Assembly: GCA_902805885.1 (NCBI GenBank) | Contig: CADCUM010000034.1 | Span: 1 to 45,538 of the forward strand | From: an uncultured Nocardioides sp. | GTDB lineage: Bacteria; Actinomycetota; Actinomycetes; Propionibacteriales; Nocardioidaceae | Direction of reading: 5' to 3' | Length of the DNA: 45,538 bases | Shown: piece by piece, positions 25,704-32,737 of the stretch | Position numbering within the stretch: position 1 is the first letter of the stretch | Layout of the letters: every line of letters begins with the position of its first letter | Program-made: the position numbers and the translations under genes | Notes under the pieces: generated by a model | What the model saw: the letters and a program-made list of their open reading frames with translations, nothing else | Told to the model about the DNA's origin: nothing | The model's database searches: none

Positions 25704-27053
25704 TCAGCCCGCCAGGTAGCCGAGCCCCTGGATCCGCTCGATCTCCGCACGCAGCGCGGGGTGCGCGGCCTGGTCGGCGGCCCGGGCCCCGGCGACGTAG
25801 ACGTGGTCCTCGGCGGTCGCCCCGTCGAACACGACGGTGACCCGGTTGGCCATCCGCGCGTTCATCAGCGAGCCCAGCAGGGCCACGGGGTCGGCGCGGT
25901 CCTCGAGCGAGAGCATCCGGGTCGTGTCGGGGATGCTCGGGACCTGCGCCGACGGCGCGCCTGCCGTCACCACCTGGTCGACGACGAACTTCTCCGACGG
26001 GACGGCCGCGGCGATCTCCGCGGCCAGCGCGCCGCCGCCGGAGGAGCCGACCAGCATGACCCGGGCGTCGTCCTCGGTGAGCGCCCCCTCGATCGCACGG
26101 ACCACCGTCTGGACGTGGCTGGTGGGGTCGGCGCCGACGAGGCGCAGGCGCCCGTTCGCGGGGGCCGGGCTGCCGGGGAGGTAGGCGATGTAGCGGCCTG
26201 CTCCCACGCGCTGGACGCTCACCCGGCGGTCCTCCTCGACGAGCCGGGCCATCAGGTCCTCGAGGCTGCGGGGGGCGTCGGCGTCGCCCGCGGCGGCGGC
26301 CGGGGCGGCCTGCTCGGTCTCCACGAAGCCGCCGGCGGAGTCGCGGAACGCCGAGAGGGCGTCGGTCGGGAAGGCGGGCACCCCGATCGCCCGCATGCCG
26401 CCCCGCGCAGCGCTGTCGCCGTGCTCGGAGGCCAGTGCGCCGGCGGTCAGGAGCGAGCGCAGGTGGAGCCCCTCGAGAAGACCTCCACCGTCGGCCATGT
26501 GGTCCATCAGCTCGGGGTTGTTCTCCGCGAGCTCGTTGAGGTAGGCGGTGACCCCGTCGCGGTCCAGCGCGTCGGTCTCGATCAGCCCCGCGGTCACGAT
26601 GGCGCCACCCAGTGCCACCTCGGGGGCGAGGTAGCCGATGGCCCGCCCGGCGATCGCGCCGAGCGTCTTGTAGGCCGCCTGCTGCAGCTCGTCGATCCAG
26701 CGGTAGGTCAGGACGGTCGCCCGGACGACCAGGGCGTCGGCGTCGAGCTCGACCGAGCGGGTGAGCAGCCCGTTCTTTCCGGTCGTGGCGGCCCGGACGT
26801 CCTCCTCGACCTGGGCCCAGGTCGGGCGCGACAGCTCGCTCGTGCCGACGACGTCGTCGTCGCCGAGGATCTCTGCGCCGAGGCGGGCGCGGGCACGCAG
26901 GTCGTGCCCGGATGCGTCGAAGAGGTCGGCCAGCGCCAGCATCTGGTCGTACTTGTCGGCAGCCACGGCGGCGTCCGTCACGGACGCGGAGCCGGACGTC
27001 GGGCCGGAGGCGGACCCGGAGGTGCGGTCGGGGAGGGGTCCGAGGTCGTTCAT
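25704..27053 (-). CDS. Lipase-like alpha/beta hydrolase, probable ESX-secreted effector
   Basis: A 449-aa protein without a classical signal peptide. The N-terminal about 130 residues are helical and acidic and end with YRWID (Tyr117-Asp121), which fits the ESX export signal YxxxD/E. A hydrophobic, glycine-rich segment (about 130-160) follows. The C-terminal part is an alpha/beta-hydrolase core with GSSGG (nucleophile Ser338), VVTAGAPSAQVPS, an Asp in LSLEDRADPVALLG and a His in EDHVYVAG, like class 3 lipases. The ATG overlaps the stop of the EspG-like gene (ATGA), so the three genes 28434-25704 form a tight operon. In mycobacteria, PE/PPE lipases are exported with EspG chaperones; the same logic is inferred here. 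Confidence 0.7.
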   Translation of the reverse strand: MNDLGPLPDRTSGSASGPTSGSASVTDAAVAADKYDQMLALADLFDASGHDLRARARLGAEILGDDDVVGTSELSRPTWAQVEEDVRAATTGKNGLLTRSVELDADALVVRATVLTYRWIDELQQAAYKTLGAIAGRAIGYLAPEVALGGAIVTAGLIETDALDRDGVTAYLNELAENNPELMDHMADGGGLLEGLHLRSLLTAGALASEHGDSAARGGMRAIGVPAFPTDALSAFRDSAGGFVETEQAAPAAAAGDADAPRSLEDLMARLVEEDRRVSVQRVGAGRYIAYLPGSPAPANGRLRLVGADPTSHVQTVVRAIEGALTEDDARVMLVGSSGGGALAAEIAAAVPSEKFVVDQVVTAGAPSAQVPSIPDTTRMLSLEDRADPVALLGSLMNARMANRVTVVFDGATAEDHVYVAGARAADQAAHPALRAEIERIQGLGYLAG

Positions 27054-27976
27054 GCGATCACCTGGGCGAGGACGGGCGCGAGCTCGGTCGCGAGATCGGC
27101 TGGATCGACGCGGCGTACGACGACCCGCGGACCGTCGTCGTCGTGGCGGGGCGTGATGGAGTGCCACCCGTCGGCCAGGAGGACCCACGACACGACCCCG
27201 ACGTCGGTGGTCTGCTCCCTGTCCACCTCGGCGGCGAGGATGCGCAGCCGGCCGCGGCTCTCGGTGTGCAGCGCGGACACGGCGGCGGCGACCGCAGCGA
27301 CGTCGAGGACCTCACCACCGGCGGCGGCGACGGCTGCGGACTGCTCGACGAGCACCGGCACGAGGTCGGAGCGCCCGGCCAGCAGCGCCTCGCCGACGGC
27401 GTCGACCAGGGAGTAGGGGACGTCGAGCTCCGCGGGAACGGCGGAGGCTCCGCTCGGCACGTCGGCGGGCACCGCGGTGACGCGGCACAGCTCGATGGTC
27501 CACTGCTCGGTCGCCAGCCAGGCGAGCTCGAAGACGATGCCGTCGCAGGTCGAGAGCGTCGCGACGGCGTCGTCGGCGTGGCGGTGCCACGCCTTGACCT
27601 GGTTGCCGCCCGCCGCGACGTCGATGTCGAGCGCGAGCCGCGGCGTCGCCAGCAGCCCGACGGCGCCGAGGAGACCCGGGTCGGCGACGCCGTCGACGAC
27701 GAGGCCACGACGCCCCAGCGTCTCGACCGGGTCGTGGAGCGAGTCGAGCGCGCGCGCGTAGGCGGTGTGGTCGGACGTGCCCCGGGTCTGTCCCAGGCGT
27801 CCGGAGAGGTCGCCGCCGGCGTCCTGCTCCACGAGGTCGAACGGCAGTGGCGCTCCGCCCGCGAGGTCGGCCACGAGGCGCAGCTCCGGCAGCGTGAGGG
27901 CCACCCGTCGGGGCAGCCCCTCCAGGAACGACGCCGACGGCGCGGGGCGGGTGGTCAGGTCGATGGTCACCATCAT
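27050..27976 (-). CDS. EspG-like ESX secretion chaperone
   Basis: A 308-aa protein whose segment order resembles EspG, the cytosolic chaperone that binds PE-PPE substrates of ESX systems. Near the N-terminus is LTLPELRLVADLAGG. The central block has RRGLVVDGVADPGLL, then PRLALDIDV, HRHADDAVATLSTCDGIVFEL and QWTIELCRV. The C-terminal beta-rich end has RGRLRILAAEV...GVVSWVLLADGWHSITP and DPADLATELAPVL. Overall similarity to EspG is judged by eye and is weak in sequence. It overlaps the preceding gene by TGATG and the following gene by ATGA, so all three products are probably needed together. Length (about 280-310 aa) fits. Confidence 0.55.
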   Translation of the reverse strand: MMVTIDLTTRPAPSASFLEGLPRRVALTLPELRLVADLAGGAPLPFDLVEQDAGGDLSGRLGQTRGTSDHTAYARALDSLHDPVETLGRRGLVVDGVADPGLLGAVGLLATPRLALDIDVAAGGNQVKAWHRHADDAVATLSTCDGIVFELAWLATEQWTIELCRVTAVPADVPSGASAVPAELDVPYSLVDAVGEALLAGRSDLVPVLVEQSAAVAAAGGEVLDVAAVAAAVSALHTESRGRLRILAAEVDREQTTDVGVVSWVLLADGWHSITPRHDDDGPRVVVRRVDPADLATELAPVLAQVIA

Positions 27977-28434
27977 CAGAGTCCCGGGAGCTCGACGGTC
28001 AGCCAGTCCTTGTGGCCGGCCGGGGGCGGATCGAAGGCGAGGAGCGCCGCGTCGTCGTCGGCGTCGCGTGCCGTGGCGGCCTCGCCCGCCGCGCTGGCAG
28101 CCGTGTCGGCGTACGCCGCCCGGCTCGCGCGGGTGCGCGCCTCCTCGACCATGGCGGCGGCCCGGTGGCTGCGGTCCTCGATGGCCTCCTCGGCGAGGTC
28201 GACCTCGGTGAGGTGCCGCGCGAGGGAGTCGGCGGCCGTCTCGTGGTGGCCCGCCACGCTGCGGAGGTGGGCCGCCCGCTCCTTGACGCGGGTCCGCATC
28301 GCCTCGGCGGCGCGCCCGTGCCACGGGACGGACTCGGACTGGGCCACCAGGCGGTCGGCGAGGGCGCGGACGTCACCGGCCTGCTCGCGGAGCTGGAGCA
28401 CGCGCTTGCGTGCGGTCGCGGTGTCGCCGTACAT
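27976..28434 (-). CDS. WXG-motif helical protein, probable partner of the hydrolase
   Basis: A 152-aa all-helical protein with the WXG100-type layout. A helix of about 35 residues is followed by the turn PWHGRAAEAM (Trp38-His-Gly40) and a second helix rich in Arg/Glu/Ala. It also has a tail of about 50 residues ending AGHKDWLTVELPGL, longer than in usual 100-aa family members. No YxxxD/E follows the second helix; that motif is instead in the downstream hydrolase, as in pairs where one partner carries the signal. It is first in the three-gene operon. Heterodimer formation is inference. Confidence 0.6.
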   Translation of the reverse strand: MYGDTATARKRVLQLREQAGDVRALADRLVAQSESVPWHGRAAEAMRTRVKERAAHLRSVAGHHETAADSLARHLTEVDLAEEAIEDRSHRAAAMVEEARTRASRAAYADTAASAAGEAATARDADDDAALLAFDPPPAGHKDWLTVELPGL

Positions 28435-28577
28435 CGCCTCACGTCCCTTCCTCGGCCGTGCCCTACCCGGTGGCCCGGGTGCTGAAACATCGAACTACCG
28501 GTGGTCTCGACCAGTCGCGGCCGGACTCCCGCGGCGTTCGGCGCCGATAGGATCGCCGCACCCGACGGCGGAGCGAG

Positions 28578-30092
28578 GTGCCCGTGACATTCGACGTCCA
28601 CCAGCTCGACTCGTTCGTGCTGGCCGGGGCGCTCGTCACGCTGGCGGCGATCCTCGCCGTCCGTGCCTCGGCGGTCGCCGGGCTCCCGTCGCTGCTGATC
28701 TACCTGCTGATCGGCGTGCTGCTCGGCGAGGCCGGGCCGGTGGGCATCCACTTCGAGGACGCCCAGCTCGCCCACGCCCTGGGCTTCGCCGCGCTGGCCG
28801 TGATCCTCGCCGAGGGCGGGCTGACCACCCAGTGGCGGCAGGTCCGGCCGAGCATGCGGCTGGGGGTGTCCCTCGCCACCGTCGGGGTGGCGGTGTCGAT
28901 CGCCCTCGTGGCCGTCCCCGCCCACTACCTCCTGGGACTGCCCTGGGAGCTGGCGGTGCTGCTCGGCGCGGTCTGCTCGCCGACCGACGCCGCGGCGGTC
29001 TTCTCGGTGCTCCGGGTGGTGCCGCTGCCGCGTCGCCTCACCGGCGTCCTGGAGGCGGAGTCGGGGTTCAACGACGCGCCGACCGTGGTGCTGGTGACGC
29101 TGATCTCCACCGGCGCGGTGGCCGAGGAGGGGCTGCACGTGATCGCGGCGCTCGTGGTCTACGAGCTCGCGGCCGGCATCGCGATCGGCCTGGGGGTGGG
29201 GTTCGCGGGCGCCTGGGTGATGCGCCGGGCGGCCCTGCCCTCGTCCGGGCTCTACCCGCTGGCGGTGCTGTGCCTGGCGTTCCTGGCGTACGGCGTGGCC
29301 GCCGCGGTGCACGCCTCGGGGTTCGCGGCGATCTTCGTGGCGGCCCTGGTCCTCGGCAACAGCGACCTCCCCCACCGGGTCGCCACCCGGTCCTTCGCCG
29401 AGGGCGTCGCGTGGCTGGCCCAGATCGGCCTCTTCGTGATGCTGGGCCTGCTCCTCTCGCCCGGTCGCATCACCGGCACGACGGTCCTCTACGCCGTCGC
29501 CACGGGCCTGGTCCTCACCTGCGTGGCCCGGCCGGTGTCCGTGGCAGTCAGCAGCCTCGCCCAGCGCATGTCCGTGCGCGACCTCGCCTTCGTGTCGTGG
29601 GCGGGGCTCCGGGGGGCGGTGCCCATCGTGCTGATGACCATCCCGCTGGCCGAGGGCGTCGAGGGGGCGGACCGGCTCTTCGACATCGTCTTCGTGATGG
29701 TCGTCGTGTACACCCTGCTCACCGGGCCCACGCTCCCGCTCGTCGCCCGCCTGCTCGGGGTCGCCGAACGGTCCGTCCCGAGAGGGCTCGAGGTGGAGGC
29801 CGCCCCCTTGGAGCGGGTGGCCGCCGACCTCCTGCAGGTCTCGATCGCGTCGACGTCCCGCATGCACGGTGTCGAGGTCGGGGAGCTGCGCCTGCCGGCC
29901 GGCGCCTCGGTGTCCCTCGTGATCCGCGCCGGGGAGGCCATCGTGCCGGAGCGCCGTACGGTCCTGCGGCACGGTGACGACCTCGTCGTGGTGACGCCCC
30001 GCAAGGTCCGGGAGGCCACCGAGCAGCGCCTGCGGCACGTCTCCACGCACGGCCGGCTGGCCCAGTGGCTCAGCGACGAACGACGACGCTGA
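28578..30092 (+). CDS. Cation (potassium)/proton antiporter, CPA1 type with RCK_C domain
   Basis: A 504-aa transporter with about 12-13 transmembrane segments, followed by a cytosolic TrkA-C (RCK_C) domain at about 405-495 (VEVGELRLPAGASVSLVIR, RHGDDLVVVTPRK). The conserved ion-site region of CPA1 antiporters is visible in AVCSPTDAAAVFSVL and GFNDAPTVVLV. SWAGLRGAVPIVL is also typical. It resembles the NhaP2/CvrA potassium/proton antiporters that handle K+ and pH stress. Start: GTG 28578; the GTG at 28584 with GAGG 5 nt upstream is an equally good alternative. A TAGGAT box lies near 28548. Divergent from the ESX cargo operon. Confidence 0.9.
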   Translation: MPVTFDVHQLDSFVLAGALVTLAAILAVRASAVAGLPSLLIYLLIGVLLGEAGPVGIHFEDAQLAHALGFAALAVILAEGGLTTQWRQVRPSMRLGVSLATVGVAVSIALVAVPAHYLLGLPWELAVLLGAVCSPTDAAAVFSVLRVVPLPRRLTGVLEAESGFNDAPTVVLVTLISTGAVAEEGLHVIAALVVYELAAGIAIGLGVGFAGAWVMRRAALPSSGLYPLAVLCLAFLAYGVAAAVHASGFAAIFVAALVLGNSDLPHRVATRSFAEGVAWLAQIGLFVMLGLLLSPGRITGTTVLYAVATGLVLTCVARPVSVAVSSLAQRMSVRDLAFVSWAGLRGAVPIVLMTIPLAEGVEGADRLFDIVFVMVVVYTLLTGPTLPLVARLLGVAERSVPRGLEVEAAPLERVAADLLQVSIASTSRMHGVEVGELRLPAGASVSLVIRAGEAIVPERRTVLRHGDDLVVVTPRKVREATEQRLRHVSTHGRLAQWLSDERRR

Positions 30093-30095
30093 GGG

Positions 30096-30602
30096 TCAGT
30101 CCTCCGACCCGGTGGCGCGGCAGAAGGCGGTGTCGTCGAACGCCTTGACGGTCTTGACCTGCTTGCCGCGGAGCGAGTCGAAGTCCTCGCCGACGACGAC
30201 GCTCACGCCGACGCCCAGGGACTCGCCGGACACGACCTTCGCCCCCCTGAACTGGCGCCGCACCAGCCGCACCGCCGGGTTGTCGGGGTCCTTGGCGACC
30301 ACGACCGTCTTCTCGGTCTGCTCCGGGGCGTTGCCCGTCTCGCCGGCGACGAAGTCGCGCTCGACGAGCAGGTCGAGCGTGGAGCCGGCGAGGCCGGTGC
30401 GGGCGCTGCCGTTGAAGACGCTCACGACCACCTGGTCGCGGGTGACCGTCTCACCGGCGGCGACCTCGGTGTCGTCGCAGATCGGCGCCTCCTCGCTCAC
30501 GGGCAGCGGAGCGGTCAACGCCCGCCAGCCCCACACGGCCGCGCCGACGAGCACCAGGACGAGGGCCAGCAGCGTGAGCCCCGAGCGCACCCCGGCCCTC
30601 AC
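30096..30602 (-). CDS. LytR C-terminal domain protein
   Basis: A 168-aa protein with one N-terminal transmembrane helix (about residues 8-27) and an extracytoplasmic LytR_C domain. That domain has VVVSVFNGSARTGLAGSTLDLL, ERDFVAGETGN, TVVVAKDPDNPAVRLVRRQF and VSVVVGEDF. LytR_C domains occur beside cell-wall enzymes, but the domain alone has no known catalytic site. The start is a GTG whose GTGA overlaps the stop codon of the upstream 99-aa gene, so they are translated together. It is convergent with the antiporter gene, only 3 nt apart. Confidence 0.82.
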   Translation of the reverse strand: MRAGVRSGLTLLALVLVLVGAAVWGWRALTAPLPVSEEAPICDDTEVAAGETVTRDQVVVSVFNGSARTGLAGSTLDLLVERDFVAGETGNAPEQTEKTVVVAKDPDNPAVRLVRRQFRGAKVVSGESLGVGVSVVVGEDFDSLRGKQVKTVKAFDDTAFCRATGSED

Positions 30603-30898
30603 GAGGAAACCACCGTGTGGACGCGGGCGTGCAGCACGGCCCGCTGGTGCAGGGCGGCGCGCAGGGCGCGGTGCAGGCCGTCCTCGAGGTAGAGCTCGCC
30701 CTCCCAGGAGACGACGTGGGCGAAGAGGTCGCCGTAGAACGTCCCGTCCTCGTCGAGGAGGGCGTCGAGGTGCAGGGTGTCCTTGGTCGTGACCAGCTCC
30801 GCCAGGCGGACCTGGCGGGGCGGGACGTCGGCCCAGTCGCGCTGGGTCAGCCCGTGGTCGGGGTAGGGACGGCCCTCACCCACCCGCTTGAAGATCAC
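30599..30898 (-). CDS. Conserved 99-aa actinobacterial protein (ParB/antitoxin-like ending)
   Basis: Begins VIFKRVGEGRPYPDHGL, then VPPRQVRLAELVTTK and TFYGDLFAHVV, and ends with YLEDGLHRALRAALHQRAVLHARV. This sequence type is well conserved in actinobacteria and is sometimes labelled as a VapB-like antitoxin. The DGxHR turn recalls the ParB/sulfiredoxin fold. No toxin gene adjoins; its partner is the LytR_C gene, overlapped by 4 nt. The GTG lies exactly 6 nt after a TATAGT box. The antitoxin label is therefore doubtful; the true function is unknown. Confidence 0.75.
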   Translation of the reverse strand: MIFKRVGEGRPYPDHGLTQRDWADVPPRQVRLAELVTTKDTLHLDALLDEDGTFYGDLFAHVVSWEGELYLEDGLHRALRAALHQRAVLHARVHTVVSS

Positions 30899-30904
30899 GC
30901 CGCG

Positions 30905-30910
30905 ACTATA
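30905..30910 (-). promoter_or_regulatory. -10 box, leaderless start of the 99-aa gene
   Basis: TATAGT on the minus strand, 6 nt before the GTG at 30898; divergent to the HerA-like gene promoter 34 nt away. Confidence 0.55.
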
Positions 30911-30943
30911 TCGACGGCGCGTTGCGACGGTGCGGCCGCTGAC

Positions 30944-30949
30944 TAGGCT
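30944..30949 (+). promoter_or_regulatory. -10 box, leaderless start of the HerA-like gene
   Basis: TAGGCT followed by 6 nt and the ATG at 30956. Two leaderless promoters are thus back to back in a 57-nt divergent region. Confidence 0.55.
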
Positions 30950-30955
30950 CGGCCC

Positions 30956-32563
30956 ATGAGTGACACCCCTGCGTCGCCCGGCACGACGCCCGCCGCGATG
31001 ACCTCCGCGTCCGCTGACGACCCGATCTCGGCGGCTGTCAGGGCCGGGTACGCGTTCGAGGGACCGGCGCTCGAGCTCGGGGGGCTGATGCTCGACGCGC
31101 AACGACTCTCCGACGTGCCGGTCCGGATCCCGCTGGCCATGCTCAACCGGCACGGCCTCGTCGCCGGCGCCACCGGGACGGGCAAGACCAAGACGCTCCA
31201 GCTGCTCGCCGAGCAGCTCTCGGCCCACGGCGTGCCCGTCTTCGCCGCCGACATCAAGGGCGACCTGTCCGGCCTCGGCGTGCCGGGGGAGGCGAGCGAG
31301 AAGCTGACCGCCCGTGCGGCGAGCGTCGGGCAGGAGTGGGTCGCCACCGGCTTCCCCACCGAGCTGTTCGCGATCGGCGGCCAGGGGGTCGGCGTCCCGG
31401 TGCGGGTGACGATGAGTGCCTTCGGGCCGACCCTGCTCGCCAAGGTGCTCGACCTGAACGAGACGCAGGAGTCCTCCCTGGGCCTGGTCTTCTACTACTG
31501 CGACCAGAACGGCCTGCCGCTCCTCGACCTCGCGGACCTGCGGGCCGTGCTGCAGTACCTCACCGGCGACGCCCAGGGGAAGGCCGAGCTCAAGACCATC
31601 GGGGGACTCTCCGGCCAGACGGCCGGGGTCATCCTCCGCGAGCTCGTGGCGTTCGAGGCCCAGGGCGCGGACGTGTTCTTCGGCGAGCCCGAGTTCGAGA
31701 CCAAGGACTTCCTCCGCACCACCGAGGACGGACGCGGCATCATCAGCCTGCTCGAGCTGCCGAACCTCCAGGACCGGCCGGCGCTGTTCTCCACGTTCCT
31801 CATGTGGCTGCTGGCCGACCTCTTCCACGACCTGCCGGAGGAGGGCGACCTCGACAAGCCCAAGCTGGTCTTCTTCTTCGACGAGGCACACCTGCTCTTC
31901 GACGACGCCTCCGACGCCTTCCTCGACCAGATCGCCCAGACGGTGCGGCTCATCCGCTCGAAGGGTGTCGGCGTGTTCTTCGTGACCCAGTCGCCGACCG
32001 ACGTGCCCGACGAGGTGCTCGGCCAGCTCGGCTCGCGCGTCCAGCACCAGCTGCGCGCCCACACGCCCAACGACGCGAAGGCGCTCAAGGCGACCGTCAA
32101 CACCTACCCCGGCTCGGCGTACGACGACCTCGGCGAGGTGATCACCACCCTCGGCATCGGCGAGGCCGTGGTGACGGTGATGGACGAGCGCGGTGCCCCC
32201 ACCCCGGTCGCGTGGACCCGGCTGCGTGCGCCCGAGTCGCTCATGGACCCCGCGCCGGCGGACCGGATGGCGGCAGCGGTCGAGGCCTCCCCGCTCCGGG
32301 CCAGGTACGGCGAGCCGATCGACCGTGAGTCCGCGCGGGAGAAGCTCGCCGCGCGCCTCGAGGAGGGTTCCCGCAAGGCGGCCGAGGACGCCCGCGTGCA
32401 GGAGATGGCCCGCGAGCAGAAGGCCGAGCGGGTCACCAGGCAGGCGAAGAAGGACGACGACGGCATCGTGATGGACGTCGTGAAGTCCAGCGCCTTCAAG
32501 GACTTCATGCGCACCGCCGCGCGCGAGGTCGCGCGGGGGATGTTCAAGTCCGGTCGCCGCTGA
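30956..32563 (+). CDS. HerA-like (DUF853/YjgR) ATPase
   Basis: A 535-aa hexameric-type P-loop ATPase. Walker A is AGATGTGKTKT (Lys77). It continues with FAADIKGDLSGLGVPG, VLDLNETQESSLGLVFYY and GRGIISLLELPN. Walker B is LVFFFDEAHLLF, then a sensor-like VFFVTQSPTDVPDEVLGQLGSRVQH. The C-terminus is a Lys/Arg/Glu-rich coiled segment (about 440-505). The family is related to HerA/FtsK but its substrate (DNA or other) is unsettled. It is the last gene before the ESX locus and ends in a strong terminator. Confidence 0.88.
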   Translation: MSDTPASPGTTPAAMTSASADDPISAAVRAGYAFEGPALELGGLMLDAQRLSDVPVRIPLAMLNRHGLVAGATGTGKTKTLQLLAEQLSAHGVPVFAADIKGDLSGLGVPGEASEKLTARAASVGQEWVATGFPTELFAIGGQGVGVPVRVTMSAFGPTLLAKVLDLNETQESSLGLVFYYCDQNGLPLLDLADLRAVLQYLTGDAQGKAELKTIGGLSGQTAGVILRELVAFEAQGADVFFGEPEFETKDFLRTTEDGRGIISLLELPNLQDRPALFSTFLMWLLADLFHDLPEEGDLDKPKLVFFFDEAHLLFDDASDAFLDQIAQTVRLIRSKGVGVFFVTQSPTDVPDEVLGQLGSRVQHQLRAHTPNDAKALKATVNTYPGSAYDDLGEVITTLGIGEAVVTVMDERGAPTPVAWTRLRAPESLMDPAPADRMAAAVEASPLRARYGEPIDRESAREKLAARLEEGSRKAAEDARVQEMAREQKAERVTRQAKKDDDGIVMDVVKSSAFKDFMRTAAREVARGMFKSGRR

Positions 32564-32567
32564 GGGA

Positions 32568-32597
32568 GGAAACTCCCCGGCTATCCGGGGAGTTTCC
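32568..32597 (+). terminator. Strong terminator between the HerA-like gene and eccC
   Basis: A perfect 13-bp stem GGAAACTCCCCGG / CCGGGGAGTTTCC with a CTAT loop, 5 nt past the stop codon. It can act for the convergent eccC transcript too. The 140 nt from here to the eccC stop hold nothing else I can support. Confidence 0.85.
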
Positions 32598-32737
32598 CCC
32601 TTCGGTGCCAATGCCTTGCCTCCGAAGCAGGAGACTCGCCGACGAAGGTCGCCTCGACGGGGCGCTCAGGTACGCCGTACGCCGCGCCGCGCCGCCCGGC
32701 TACGAGGGGCGGACGACCGCACGCGTCGAGCACCCGC

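Noticed and set aside
30599..30898. Toxin-antitoxin module
   Set aside because: No toxin-like gene is adjacent; the overlapping partner is a LytR_C membrane protein.
30899..32611. N-terminal extension of the 99-aa gene
   Set aside because: Antisense to the HerA-like ATPase gene; the GTG at 30898 lies 6 nt after a TATAGT box.
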